64,000 nt of DNA from JAAELZ01 sp965209105 (GCA_965209105.1 CBDBQB010000020.1:19713-83712), one strand, 5' to 3'; counted from the first letter of the stretch, positions 8,852-18,525 are shown. The notes: a model not told the origin generated them from the sequence alone. Numbers and translations: made by a program.

Positions 8852-9742
8852 TCATCGCCCAAACATAAACCCAACTCCACTGACGACCAATACTGCGCCA
8901 ATCCATGCACCTAAGGCGGGTCGTTGGCGCGTTTTCAGCCAGATGACTGGCAACATCATCACCGCTTGTGTTGAGGAAAGGATAGAGGCCACGCCGATAT
9001 CACCAATCGAAAACGCATAAAGCAATAGCGACATGCCTACACCGATTGCAAGTACGCCGTTAAAGGTTGAAAGAAAACGTTGTTTAATCGTAATAGTTTG
9101 TGGTGGTTCAATATTTCGAATGTAAACTATCGCAGTCAGAAATAGGGCTGATACGCCGATGCGCAATGTGGAAACTAATAAGGGATTTGCGCCTTCGTCG
9201 AGCACGGGCTTGATGATGATTGCGCCGAGTGATTGACCCAAAGCCGCAGCGAGCCCAAGACCCACGCCTATCAATAACTTACCTTCGGTGACTTCCCAGC
9301 GATGGATTTTCGCCTGAGAGACTTTAGGCCGCCCCCAGCGGATGGCGGCGACGACCCCAGCAAAAACCATGACCACGCCAAGCACGCCTTTTAGGCTTAA
9401 GCTTTCGCCGAGTACTGCGATGCCAAGAATGACGCTAATTGGCGCATTGCAGGCATAAAGAATTTGCGTGCGCCGCGGGCCAAGGCGTTGCATCGCGCTA
9501 AACAAAAAGGAATCGCCGATTGCGATACCAACAAACCCTGATAAAACAATGACGGCTAGGTCGGCAGAGTTAAAGTGTTCCCAGAGCCCTGCTATCGAGA
9601 CAATCACCAACATGACAAAAAACACGCCAACGTTGCGTAGCCGATTAAAGGTAATTCCACCGAGTTGCTTGCTTAGATCGCCTGCAAGCAATGCGGAGAA
9701 TGTCCATGCGAGAGCTGCGCCCAGCGCGGCTAGTTCATACAC
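8852..9742 (-). CDS. EamA/DMT-superfamily permease
   Basis: A 296-residue inner-membrane protein with about ten hydrophobic helices arranged as two EamA repeats (residues about 1-135 and 155-296), the layout of drug/metabolite transporters such as RhtA or YdcZ relatives. The second half opens with LLIGVGLGLAAALGQSLGAI, as expected for repeat two. The substrate cannot be predicted. The ATG at 9742 gives the usual short N-terminus MYELAALGAALAWTFSALLA. It is transcribed towards the tRNA-Ser region and ends just after the duplicated tRNA end. Confidence 0.88.
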   Translation of the reverse strand: MYELAALGAALAWTFSALLAGDLSKQLGGITFNRLRNVGVFFVMLVIVSIAGLWEHFNSADLAVIVLSGFVGIAIGDSFLFSAMQRLGPRRTQILYACNAPISVILGIAVLGESLSLKGVLGVVMVFAGVVAAIRWGRPKVSQAKIHRWEVTEGKLLIGVGLGLAAALGQSLGAIIIKPVLDEGANPLLVSTLRIGVSALFLTAIVYIRNIEPPQTITIKQRFLSTFNGVLAIGVGMSLLLYAFSIGDIGVASILSSTQAVMMLPVIWLKTRQRPALGAWIGAVLVVSGVGFMFGR

Positions 9743-10085
9743 GATGGCCGTTGACGGTGTTTGTGAAGGATGCCTTATTAAAACATAAAAATTTAACTAG
9801 AGATAATCAGCGCGCTAATCTATATGTGATTTTAAAGAATGGATCGCCGCGTCGCTATGCTCCTCGCGATGACGTCGATTGTGCGATTAAGAAGGATGAA
9901 GGTGGGGTTATTGTGATGATGAAAATACTGTCATTGCGGTATCTAAGCCAATTGTATTAAGCTCTTTCATGGTCTTCTTCCTCTCTTATGCGTGTTAGGT
10001 TTAGTCTCTCCATCATGGCACTTTAGATGCCGATAAAAAAGAGGGAGGAGACCATTACATCGAGCGCAGCGCGGTGATCTAGTTT
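9743..10085. other. Intergenic stretch between the DMT permease and ybiT
   Basis: About 340 bp with no convincing gene. It holds one copy of a dispersed repeat (9839-9874). A plus-strand reading frame crosses it, but that frame starts inside the permease gene and runs through the repeat. The first part should contain the promoter of the permease; no clear operator is visible. Confidence 0.5.
9839..9874 (+). repeat. Dispersed GC-rich repeat, copy 1
   Basis: This is one of three copies in the window of a unit of about 35 bp with the core CGCCGCGTCGCTATGCTCCT. The other copies, in opposite orientation, are at 41077-41110 and 41573-41607. Such palindrome-rich intergenic units resemble REP-type repeats. 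Copies differ at several positions. Confidence 0.65.
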
Positions 10086-11675
10086 TTATGCTTGGCTCGC
10101 CAAATAAGATTCGTAATCTCCCATGAAATGATTGATCCCCTCGGGCTTCATATCTAAAACTTGTGTGGCGAGCGACGAGACAAACTGCCTGTCATGGCTA
10201 ACAAAAATCAAAGTGCCGGGGAAGTTCTCCAGCGCCATATTGAGTGATTCGATGGATTCCATATCAAGGTGATTGGTGGGTTCGTCCATCAATAAAATAT
10301 TGTGTTTTTGCAGCATAAGGCGACCAAAAATCATACGGCCTTGTTCTCCACCCGATAAGACCCCGACTTTTTTGATGATGTCGTCTTTGGAAAATAGCAT
10401 ACGCCCCAATGCGCTGCGCACGACTTGTTCATCATCGCCTGCTTGGGTATGTTCTGACATCCAATCGAATACCGTGATGTCGCGTTCAAACTCGGCGGCG
10501 TGATCTTGTGCGTAATAGCCGATATGCGCGTTTTCAGACCATTTCATTTTTCCATCTCTCGGTGCAAGCTTACCCGACAAGGTTTCGAGTAGGGTTGTTT
10601 TACCCACACCGTTGGGGCCGATGATGGCGATGCGTTGGCCAACTTCTAACATTAAATTTAAATCAGTAAACAGCGATGGTTCATCGCCGTAACCTTGCGT
10701 CATATCTTTAATTTCTAGCGCTTGGCGATGCAGTTTCTTGTCTTGTTCAAAGCGAATATAGGGATTAACACGACTCGAGGCTTTGACTTCCTCTAGCTGA
10801 ATTTTGTCGATTTTCCGCGCGCGCGAGGTGGCCTGCCGCGCTTTGGAGGCATTGGCAGAGAAGCGTGCGACGAAGGCTTTCAATTCTTTAATCTGTGATT
10901 CTTTCTTGGCGTTATTCGATAACATACTTGCGCGTGCTTGGGTTGCTGCAAGCATATATTCGTCGTAATTGCCGGGGAACAGGGTGAGTGAGCCGTAATC
11001 TAAATCGGCCATATGCGTACACACGCTATTTAGAAAGTGCCGATCATGCGAGATGATGATCATGGTGCTTTTACGTTGGTTAAGAATGCCTTCCAACCAG
11101 CGTATGGTGTTGATGTCTAAGTTATTAGTCGGCTCGTCGAGCAGTAGAATATCTGGATCCGAAAAAAGGGCTTGGGCGAGCAAGACGCGTAATTTAAGGC
11201 CGGGCGCGATTTCGCTCATCAAGCCAAAATGCGCGGCTTCATCTATCTCTAACCCAAGTAATAATTCGCCCGCGCGTGCTTCGGCGGTGTAACCATCCAT
11301 CTCGCCGAATTCTATTTCTAGATCAGCGACCTTCATACCTTCTTCTTCGCTCATCTCAGGCAGAGAATAAATGCGATCGCGCTCCGCTTTTACTTCCCAC
11401 AAGCGCTCATTGCCCATGATCACAGCATCGATGACTTTATGCGCCTCATAAGCAAACTGATCTTGGCGCAGTTTACCTAAACGCTCATTCTCGCTTAGGG
11501 TGACATTGCCTGAGGACGGCTCAAGGTCGCCGCCTAATATTTTAATCAGGGTTGATTTTCCCGAGCCGTTGGCACCAATCAAACCATAGCGCATGCCTTC
11601 GTTAAATTTGACTGAGATGTCTTCAAACAATGGCTTGGGGCCGAACTGAATGGTGATGTTAGCGGTGGAAAACAC
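10086..11675 (-). CDS. ybiT: ABC-F ATPase YbiT
   Basis: A soluble twin-ABC ATPase of the ABC-F family, whose members bind the ribosomal E site and modulate translation of difficult sequences. The 529-residue length and sequence fit YbiT. Walker A motifs are GANGSGKST near residue 34 and GPNGVGKTT near residue 350, and Walker B motifs are ILLLDEPTNNLD and ILLMDEPTNHLD. The charged linker between the domains (P-site interaction motif region) lies around residues 245-320. No membrane segments are present. Transcription runs away from the DUF4329 gene upstream. Confidence 0.93.
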   Translation of the reverse strand: MFSTANITIQFGPKPLFEDISVKFNEGMRYGLIGANGSGKSTLIKILGGDLEPSSGNVTLSENERLGKLRQDQFAYEAHKVIDAVIMGNERLWEVKAERDRIYSLPEMSEEEGMKVADLEIEFGEMDGYTAEARAGELLLGLEIDEAAHFGLMSEIAPGLKLRVLLAQALFSDPDILLLDEPTNNLDINTIRWLEGILNQRKSTMIIISHDRHFLNSVCTHMADLDYGSLTLFPGNYDEYMLAATQARASMLSNNAKKESQIKELKAFVARFSANASKARQATSRARKIDKIQLEEVKASSRVNPYIRFEQDKKLHRQALEIKDMTQGYGDEPSLFTDLNLMLEVGQRIAIIGPNGVGKTTLLETLSGKLAPRDGKMKWSENAHIGYYAQDHAAEFERDITVFDWMSEHTQAGDDEQVVRSALGRMLFSKDDIIKKVGVLSGGEQGRMIFGRLMLQKHNILLMDEPTNHLDMESIESLNMALENFPGTLIFVSHDRQFVSSLATQVLDMKPEGINHFMGDYESYLASQA

Positions 11676-11811
11676 GGCGTATGTAGGGCTTAAAATAAAG
11701 GGCGTGGATTATGGCATAAACCAAGTGATCGTAGCGTCTTGCTGGTGGAGAATATGGCGTTATTTGGTGATAGAATGGCTGGACTAATTTGTACTTACAA
11801 TGAGGGATTCA

Positions 11812-13152
11812 ATGAAGAATTTTAATCAATATTTATTTATGGGATTGTCAAGCATGTTTGCACTTAATACGGTGCAAGCAAATACGTTCAGTGAAGTAAA
11901 TACGTATGGTGACTCGCAATTTCAGGCTAACACTGCTGATGCGGCTGCCTTTAATGCCCCGTCAACAATTCAGCACATCAGCGCGAATCAGAACAGGCGA
12001 CTATTGATGACGGAAGGCTTATCATTAGATAGCTATTTACCAACAATGCGTTTCGATCAGGGAGTTTCGATACACGGCTTCACGCGCTTGAATAGTCAGG
12101 AACAACAACTTGGTTTAGGCTTGCAATTTGGCGACAGCCACCTGAACATTATGACGGGGAAAGGAATTGGATTTAGCCGATTAGCGAATCAATATGCTTC
12201 GCTTGATCCCTATTACTTCCATGGTGGGACGCACGCGGAGTTTAAATTCAATGCCATTGAATTGGCGCATCAAATTGGCACTAATGCTGCACTTCAATTC
12301 GGCAAGGCTATCGTTAAAGCGGACAACTTGGAAGATCGTAATACGCAGTATATTGGTGGTCAATATAAAGGCGCCCACGCACATATTATGCAAATCGAGC
12401 GCGGCGGGGCGTCGGCGGGGCAGGCACTTAGTTTGGGTTTTGATACCATGCGTGGAGGACTCAATTGGTCTGCGCTTAGACATGCCGCAGGGGGTGAGAT
12501 TCAAACCTTGTCTTATGCTTATCAGCCCAATGCGCGAATTCAGTATCATATTGAAGCATCCAGCCAACACAATCCACTGATCGAGCAAACCGAACAATCC
12601 AGAATTATGATTGGATTCAGCCGTGCGTTGGGTGGTGCGTATCGCATGGGTGCGGAGCAGAGCGAAGCTGAAGCTAAGCCTGCTAGAAGTCGATACGTAG
12701 TCCTCGGGGGTATTGCAGTGGGTGCTGCGGTGGCACTCAGTTCAGGTTCAGATGGTCAAGATTCAAACTTTCGGGTGGCGGATCAACACGCCGCCGCACG
12801 ACAAGTATTGAACCAAATCAACCCGACTTCAGTGCGACAAAACCGCGAATATGGAGGATGGATATATCGCACGCCCGATAATCGTTATACATCTACCACG
12901 CCTATAAAGGGCGAGATTGCGAGTATTAACTTGCCCTTGACCTTGATTCCAGCAGGCGGGCAGGCGCTTGCTTCGTATCATACGCACGGAGGCAATGATC
13001 CGGCTTATGTTAATGAGCAATTTTCACCGACGGATATTGCTTCTGATCAATTTACAAAAGTCGATGGTTATCTTGGCACGCCAGCAGGATCAATGCTCTG
13101 GCACAATCACCGTACGAGCCGAGTCATGAACCTCGGCAGAATTGCAAACTAA
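11812..13152 (+). CDS. Secreted protein with C-terminal DUF4329 (JAMM-like) domain
   Basis: The product (446 residues from ATG 11812) has a signal peptide (MKNFNQYLFMGLSSMFALNT, cleavage after VQA), chosen over the frame's earlier codons because it gives a clean signal. Residues about 60-290 are rich in alternating, beta-strand-like sequence with glycines and aromatics, like an outer-membrane or surface beta domain. A hydrophobic stretch follows (YVVLGGIAVGAAVALSSGSD). The C-terminus, about residues 320-446, matches DUF4329, with His390-x-His392 and Ser405-x-x-Asp408 in YHTHGG and FSPTDIASD. That order resembles the JAMM/MPN metalloprotease motif. Its stop overlaps the ATG of the next gene (TAATG), so the two are coupled. 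Function is inferred only from motif shape. Confidence 0.7.
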   Translation: MKNFNQYLFMGLSSMFALNTVQANTFSEVNTYGDSQFQANTADAAAFNAPSTIQHISANQNRRLLMTEGLSLDSYLPTMRFDQGVSIHGFTRLNSQEQQLGLGLQFGDSHLNIMTGKGIGFSRLANQYASLDPYYFHGGTHAEFKFNAIELAHQIGTNAALQFGKAIVKADNLEDRNTQYIGGQYKGAHAHIMQIERGGASAGQALSLGFDTMRGGLNWSALRHAAGGEIQTLSYAYQPNARIQYHIEASSQHNPLIEQTEQSRIMIGFSRALGGAYRMGAEQSEAEAKPARSRYVVLGGIAVGAAVALSSGSDGQDSNFRVADQHAAARQVLNQINPTSVRQNREYGGWIYRTPDNRYTSTTPIKGEIASINLPLTLIPAGGQALASYHTHGGNDPAYVNEQFSPTDIASDQFTKVDGYLGTPAGSMLWHNHRTSRVMNLGRIAN

Positions 13153-13622
13153 TGCGGCGTTATTGTCAAAGTGTCGCGTTGGCACTGTGTTTTAGCCTTT
13201 TTCCAATGTTTGCATATGCGGTTGATGATCCAACGAAACGCGCGATCCAGTATATTAATTCCTTACAGGATGATTGCGTCGTTGGTGATGCTTATCGTTG
13301 CGAGCCGGTATCAGAATCTACGATTAAGCTCAATCAGCAGACAATGGTACCTGCCAAATACCTCGGCGCGTGGCCGGCCGTTTACGTCGATTTTAAATCG
13401 ATAGAATTGCTCAGCGAGGCGCAGAAAGATTTTAAACATTACAAAATTGGCTTTGCAGAAGACGGCGACGACTTTCTCGTCATCTTTCGCGCCCTGTTAT
13501 TGCCAGAAATTGATGATGCCGGTGACATAACAGGCTTACTTCGCACCACGTTTGGTCAGTCGATGCGCTATCGTGTGAATAAGCAGACATTACAAATCGT
13601 CGAGCGCAAGCTTTATCGTTAG
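13152..13622 (+). CDS. Small secreted protein coupled to the DUF4329 gene
   Basis: A 156-residue protein with a clear signal peptide (MRRYCQSVALALCFSLFPMF, cleavage after AYA), giving a periplasmic or secreted mature protein of about 133 residues. I do not recognise the family. The mature part has two cysteines close together (DDCVVGDAYRC), which could form a disulfide, and a mixed alpha/beta pattern. Its ATG overlaps the stop of the upstream gene by one base, so the two proteins are probably made together. A protective or chaperone partner role for the DUF4329 protein is possible but unproven. Confidence 0.7.
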   Translation: MRRYCQSVALALCFSLFPMFAYAVDDPTKRAIQYINSLQDDCVVGDAYRCEPVSESTIKLNQQTMVPAKYLGAWPAVYVDFKSIELLSEAQKDFKHYKIGFAEDGDDFLVIFRALLLPEIDDAGDITGLLRTTFGQSMRYRVNKQTLQIVERKLYR

Positions 13623-13626
13623 TTCT

Positions 13627-14472
13627 CTAATAGTCCGACAATATCGCAACCAATAAATACCCATCTTCCCAATGAAGAGGGTGCTTTCTAGGCACGGTGT
13701 AGGTCGTTGCCTTGCCGTGCAATGCTGGAACGTTATTTAAATCTTGGCTATCGGCGCTGCTGAGCCAATCTTTATCGACTCCGCGCCGATCTTCTCGTAC
13801 CACAGAGATGTATTCGATGTCTGGATGTTTCTGATGATTGAGCCAATGCAATACAGTGGGGTTACGTTCGCTGGGCGGGGTGAAGTCATGCACCAGATCG
13901 CGGGAACGCCTGACCGTGTTATACAGCTTTCCACCGAACATATTGCGCACCGCATCTAATGGTGCAAAGGTAGAATCGGTTAAATTCAGCGCATCGCGCG
14001 CGCGCTTTGTGCCGAGATTAGGGGCAGCGATACTCACCAAACGCACCACGGCGGGATCATAATGCTCGACTAACCATAACCTGGACACTAGGGCGCCCGC
14101 TGAATGCCCGATCAAGCTAATCTCCTCGTTTGGTCTAAGCTTAAAAATCATATTCATCGCGACATCCAAATAATCTGCCTGAATATCAATGGGGCGCATC
14201 CATGGCATATCGACGACATATACGATGTTTTCTACCGCCCGATTCGGGTCGCGTGAGCGATCGAGATACAAAGTTGAGGTGTCTGGAACGATAATTCCGC
14301 CGCGTTGCCACCCCGAGCGTTCGAGTTGCTCATTAATACGGCTGTTCTCCCATGACGCGGGAGAACCCATATAACCATGTACTAGCACCAAGACATCGGC
14401 AGCGCATATTCCACTGAAAAATAGAAATGCCAGCGCGACGGCGCTGCGATACAGCGTTCGGATGGATAACAT
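13627..14472 (-). CDS. Secreted alpha/beta-hydrolase (lipase/esterase)
   Basis: A 281-residue exported hydrolase. The ATG at 14472 gives a good signal peptide (MLSIRTLYRSAVALAFLFFS, cleaved near ICAAD); an earlier in-frame TTG is unlikely. The mature part starts directly with the oxyanion-hole strand VLVLVHGYMGSPASW. The nucleophile elbow is GHSAG (Ser124) and a histidine near residue 268 (KHPLHWEDGYLL) is the likely catalytic base. LxxIAAPNLGT after the elbow is typical of triacylglycerol lipase and PGAP1-like folds. It is convergent with the DUF4329 unit. The substrate is unknown, with lipid or ester hydrolysis most likely. Confidence 0.82.
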   Translation of the reverse strand: MLSIRTLYRSAVALAFLFFSGICAADVLVLVHGYMGSPASWENSRINEQLERSGWQRGGIIVPDTSTLYLDRSRDPNRAVENIVYVVDMPWMRPIDIQADYLDVAMNMIFKLRPNEEISLIGHSAGALVSRLWLVEHYDPAVVRLVSIAAPNLGTKRARDALNLTDSTFAPLDAVRNMFGGKLYNTVRRSRDLVHDFTPPSERNPTVLHWLNHQKHPDIEYISVVREDRRGVDKDWLSSADSQDLNNVPALHGKATTYTVPRKHPLHWEDGYLLVAILSDY

Positions 14473-14662
14473 AGGAATACTTATTTTTAGATAAATCGTG
14501 CGAAGCAAAATAGTGTAACCGATTGTCGTTGTCCACTACAGGTTGGGTATATTTATTGCACTATAGGGTACAAATATCGTTGTTCGACTTCGGCAATTTG
14601 GGTATCCTACGCGGTCTTTCATTTACTGTCTGAAAAGCCTAGTGATACACTGGGTTAAATCA

Positions 14663-15758
14663 ATGGAATCAAACGAAATACAAGCTTCCCTGGCCGATGC
14701 AAGTGAGCGATTAATAACGCTCAGGGGGTATCTTTGACTACGATACCAAGCAGGAAAGATTAGAGGAAATCAATTTGCGTTTGGAAGATTCGAGTGTGTG
14801 GGATAAACCGGAGGAAGCGCAAGCGCTAGGGCGCGAGAAAGCTGAACTCGAATCGATTGTTGGCCGTATTGATGAATTAAGCGTTGCGGCGACGGATTCA
14901 TTAGAACTATTGGAACTCGCGCAGCTCGAATCTGATCAAGAGACGTTGCTGCAAATTTCGCAAGATTGTAAAGAGATTGTGATTGGCGTTGAAGCGCTTG
15001 AGTTTCGGCGTATGTTCTCGGGTGAGGCCGACGCCAATAATGCGTTTTTGGATATCCAATCGGGTTCAGGCGGAACAGAAGCCCAAGATTGGGCCGAAAT
15101 GTTGTTGCGAATGTATTTACGTTGGGGCGAGGCGCAGGGCTACTCGGTAGAGTTGATTGAAAAATCGCCGGGCGATGTGGCGGGGATAAAGAGCGCAACC
15201 ATAAAATTCTCGGGCGACTATGCCTATGGTTATTTGCGGACTGAGCTCGGGGTTCATCGCTTGGTACGGAAAAGCCCCTTTGATTCGGGCAATCGTCGCC
15301 ATACATCGTTTGCTGGGGTGTATGTGTATCCTGAAATTGATGATCGATTTGAAGTCGAAGTGAATCCAGCTGATTTGCGAATAGATACCTATCGTGCCAG
15401 TGGTGCGGGTGGGCAGCACGTAAATAAAACTGAATCAGCGATCAGAATTACCCACCAACCCAGCGGAATTGTGGTTCAATGCCAAAATGATCGCTCCCAG
15501 CACCGCAATCGGGATGCTGCCATGGCGATGTTGAAAGCCCGCTTATACGAACGCGAGATGCAAAGTCGGCGCGATGACCAGCAAGTCACTGAAGATGAAA
15601 AATCTGACATCGGCTGGGGCAGTCAAATTAGATCTTATGTGTTGGATCAGTCGCGTATTAAAGATTTAAGAACCGGTGTCGAGACCGGCAATACTCAAGC
15701 TGTTCTCGACGGCAGTTTAAACCAATTTATCGAAGCCAGTCTCAAAGCTGGTTTGTAA
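14663..15758 (+). CDS. prfB: Peptide chain release factor 2 (programmed +1 frameshift)
   Basis: RF2 recognises UGA and UAA stop codons and triggers peptide release. The gene is in two frames. A 24-codon leader from ATG 14663 ends at the in-frame TGA 14735-14737, and the main frame resumes at GAC 14736 and runs to 15758, giving about 364 residues, the usual RF2 length. The SPF stop-codon recognition tripeptide is present in RKSPFDSGNRR and the catalytic GGQ in SGAGGQHVNKT. The shift site is a perfect autoregulatory signal described separately. lysS follows 20 bp downstream as in many Proteobacteria, so they are probably cotranscribed. Confidence 0.96.
14723..14738 (+). promoter_or_regulatory. 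prfB +1 frameshift signal
   Basis: The sequence AGGGGGTATCTTTGAC combines an internal Shine-Dalgarno-like AGGGGG, a three-base spacer, the slippery CTT codon and the TGA stop followed by C. This is the same arrangement as in E. coli prfB. When RF2 is scarce the ribosome slips +1 at CTT and makes full-length RF2, a known autoregulatory loop. Confidence 0.96.
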
Positions 15759-15778
15759 CTTTATTAGATTAAGTGACC

Positions 15779-17266
15779 ATGACCACCCCCGAAGAAAACG
15801 ATCAATTCGCGCAGCGATTAGCCAAGCTCGATAAAATTAAAGCGGTGCGAAATGCCTACCCCAATGATTTTGATCGCAAAGACTTTTTAGGTGATTTAAG
15901 CGAGCAGTACGCCGAGCAGTCAAAAGAAGTGTTGGCCGAATCAGCTGTTGAGGTACAAGTCGCAGGTCGAATCATGACGCGACGCGTGATGGGCAAAGCA
16001 AGCTTTGTGACAATCCAAGACATGACGGGGCGTATACAACTATTTTTACAACGAGACGCCTTGGGTGAGGCGCCTTACGCCGAATTTAAAACCTATGATA
16101 TTGGTGATATTGTTGGCGTATCGGGCAGCTTATTTAAAACTAAAACTGACGAGCTTTCGGTTCGGGTGGCCTCTTTACGCTTACTAACAAAATCGTTGCG
16201 CCCCTTGCCGGAGAAGTTTCACGGCTTAACCGATGCTGAAACGCGTTATCGACAGCGCTACCTTGATTTAATGATGAACCAAGCGACGCGTGATATCTTC
16301 CAAAAGCGCGCGGCGGCCATTCAATACATTCGTAATTACCTGCTTGAGCAGCGGTTTTTAGAAGTTGAAACCCCGATGATGCACCCAATTCCTGGGGGCG
16401 CGGTGGCAAGGCCATTTGAAACCCATCACAATGCGCTGGATATGCCGCTGTATTTGCGCATAGCGCCGGAACTATATTTAAAACGCTTAGTGGTCGGCGG
16501 CTACGAGCGGGTGTTTGAGATCAACCGAAATTTTCGAAATGAAGGCGTGAGCACACGGCATAATCCAGAGTTCACCATGCTCGAATTTTACCAAGCCTAT
16601 GCTAACTTCGAAGATTTAATGGATCTTACCGAATCGATGCTACGCGGATTAATGATAGACGTGACGGGCAGCGCAAAAATAGATTATCAAGGCGACACAT
16701 TGGATTTCGAAGCGCCCTTCACGCGCATGACCATGGTGGAGTCTATCCTGCACTTTAATCCTGATCTTGGCCTTAGCGACGTGGATAATTTAGACGCTGC
16801 CAGCGCCGTGGCGAAGCAAATGAAAATTGAAGTTAAGCCATCGTTTGGCTTGGGTAAAGTACAAACAGAAATCTTTGAAAAAACAGTGGAGCATCGTTTG
16901 ATGAATCCAACATTTATCACTGAGTATCCGGTTGAAGTTTCGCCATTGTCACGGCGCAATGATGATCGCCCAGAGATCAGTGATCGTTTTGAATTTTTTG
17001 CTGCGGGGCGCGAGCTGGCGAATGGATTTTCAGAGTTAAATGATCCGATCGATCAAGCCGAACGTTTTGCTGCACAAGTCGCTGAAAAGGAAGCTGGGGA
17101 TGATGAGGCCATGCATTTCGATGCGGATTATATTCGCGCATTAGAGTATGGCTTGCCGCCCACGGCGGGCGAAGGAATTGGCATTGATCGTTTAGTGATG
17201 CTGCTGACAGATAGCGCGTCGATACGTGAAGTATTGCTGTTTCCACTGATGCGAGCTGAAGTGTAG
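15779..17266 (+). CDS. lysS: Lysyl-tRNA synthetase (class II)
   Basis: This enzyme charges tRNA-Lys. The 495-residue product has an N-terminal OB-fold anticodon-binding domain (residues about 60-150, VQVAGRIMTRRVMGKASFVT) and a class II core. The core has motif 2 (FRNEGVSTRHNPEFTMLEFY) and motif 3 (GEGIGIDRLVMLLT) near the C-terminus. ATG 15779 (MTTPEENDQ) is preferred over the GTG two codons earlier. It directly follows prfB and precedes the Lol permease by 11 bp, so the three-part translation and envelope cluster may be transcribed together. Confidence 0.97.
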   Translation: MTTPEENDQFAQRLAKLDKIKAVRNAYPNDFDRKDFLGDLSEQYAEQSKEVLAESAVEVQVAGRIMTRRVMGKASFVTIQDMTGRIQLFLQRDALGEAPYAEFKTYDIGDIVGVSGSLFKTKTDELSVRVASLRLLTKSLRPLPEKFHGLTDAETRYRQRYLDLMMNQATRDIFQKRAAAIQYIRNYLLEQRFLEVETPMMHPIPGGAVARPFETHHNALDMPLYLRIAPELYLKRLVVGGYERVFEINRNFRNEGVSTRHNPEFTMLEFYQAYANFEDLMDLTESMLRGLMIDVTGSAKIDYQGDTLDFEAPFTRMTMVESILHFNPDLGLSDVDNLDAASAVAKQMKIEVKPSFGLGKVQTEIFEKTVEHRLMNPTFITEYPVEVSPLSRRNDDRPEISDRFEFFAAGRELANGFSELNDPIDQAERFAAQVAEKEAGDDEAMHFDADYIRALEYGLPPTAGEGIGIDRLVMLLTDSASIREVLLFPLMRAEV

Positions 17267-17277
17267 GGGTTTCTGGC

Positions 17278-18525
17278 GTGTTCAAACCCTTAGCCCTGAA
17301 TATTGGTCTGCGCTATACGCGCGCGAAGCGTCGCAACCATTTCATTTCGTTTATATCATTGGTGTCGATGTTGGGCATCGCGCTCGGCGTGTGGGCGCTA
17401 ATCACGGTTTTGTCAGTGATGAATGGATTTCACAATGATTTACGCGATCGGATCCTTGCTGTTGCATCCCATGCAACCGTCACAGATTATAAGGGTGCGC
17501 TGATGGATTGGCAGGCGCTTGATAAAACGCTGAGGCAAAATCCTGAGGTTATTGCCAGCGCGCCCTATGTGCTGGGGCAGGGTATGGTGACGCGCTCAAA
17601 CGAAGTGCACGGCGCACTGATTCGTGGCGTCCAGCCTGAACGCGAAACCCAGGTGTCACAAATATTGTCCAGATTAGTAGAAGGGAATGCGGATAGTCTG
17701 CAATCCGGTTCCTTCGGCGTGATTATTGGCAAAGCGCTGGCCGATCAGCTCGCTGCGCAACTCGGTGATAAATTAACGGTGGTCGCCCCAAAAGGGCGTG
17801 TGACGCCGGCGGGCTTATTGCCGCGAATGAAGCGCTTTACCTTGGTGGGCATATTTGAAATCGGTGCGTATCAATACGATAGCGCGCTGGTGCTTATGCA
17901 TATCGATGATGCGGCATTATTTCTAGGCATTAAAGAGGGTGTCAGCGGGATACGTTTGGCTTTGTCGGATACTTTTGAGGCACCGCGCATTCGCTATGAT
18001 TTGATAAGGCAGACTGAAGGCAACTATTATATTCGCGATTGGACGCAAGACAATGTCAGCTTCTTTAGCGCCTTGAAGATAGAAAAGCGCGTGATGTTTA
18101 TCATCCTCGCGCTGATTATTATGGTGGCTGCGTTCAATATAGTCTCAACGCTGGTCATGCTGGTGACGGACAAGCAATCTGATATTGCAATATTACGCAC
18201 CCTGGGCATGGCGCCGGGCAGCATTATGCAGATATTTATGGTGCAAGGAACGGTCATCGGCGTGATTGGCACATTAATTGGCGCGCTCTTTGGGGTCATT
18301 ACCGCAATCAATATTGCTGATATTGTTGCGGTGATTGAGCAGGCTTTCGGGATAGAGTTTTTCCCAAGTGATGTGTATGTGATCAGTGGCTTTCCCTCCG
18401 AAATGCGTTTAAGCGATGTGATAGGCGTCATCTTGATGTCGCTGACATTGAGTTTTTTGGCAACCCTGTATCCCGCATGGCGCGCTTCAAAATTAGACCC
18501 GGCCGAGGCCTTGCGCTACGAATGA
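17278..18525 (+). CDS. Lipoprotein-releasing ABC transporter permease (LolC/LolE/LolF type)
   Basis: This inner-membrane permease extracts mature lipoproteins for transfer to LolA. The 415-residue protein has the family layout: one N-terminal helix (residues about 22-45, FISFISLVSMLGIALGVWAL), a large periplasmic MacB-like domain (about 50-265), then three helices in the FtsX-like C-terminal part. It starts at GTG 17278. Its stop overlaps the start of lolD (ATGA), so subunits are coupled. Only one permease gene is present here, unlike the lolC-lolD-lolE order of enterics. It may act as a homodimeric LolF, or its partner may lie elsewhere. Confidence 0.92.
   Translation: MFKPLALNIGLRYTRAKRRNHFISFISLVSMLGIALGVWALITVLSVMNGFHNDLRDRILAVASHATVTDYKGALMDWQALDKTLRQNPEVIASAPYVLGQGMVTRSNEVHGALIRGVQPERETQVSQILSRLVEGNADSLQSGSFGVIIGKALADQLAAQLGDKLTVVAPKGRVTPAGLLPRMKRFTLVGIFEIGAYQYDSALVLMHIDDAALFLGIKEGVSGIRLALSDTFEAPRIRYDLIRQTEGNYYIRDWTQDNVSFFSALKIEKRVMFIILALIIMVAAFNIVSTLVMLVTDKQSDIAILRTLGMAPGSIMQIFMVQGTVIGVIGTLIGALFGVITAINIADIVAVIEQAFGIEFFPSDVYVISGFPSEMRLSDVIGVILMSLTLSFLATLYPAWRASKLDPAEALRYE

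Noticed and set aside
9691..9960. Plus-strand small gene of about 89 codons
   Set aside because: It starts inside the permease coding region and runs through the dispersed repeat.
12181..12597. Long overlapping frames on both strands inside the DUF4329 gene
   Set aside because: They lack signal or domain features and the coding signal of the main frame is clear.
13152..13622. Confident immunity-protein call for the small gene beside DUF4329
   Set aside because: Only coupling and a signal peptide support it; no family evidence.
14770..15306. Minus-strand reading frame of 178 codons antisense to prfB
   Set aside because: It lies entirely within prfB, has low-complexity composition and no recognisable motif or ribosome-binding site.
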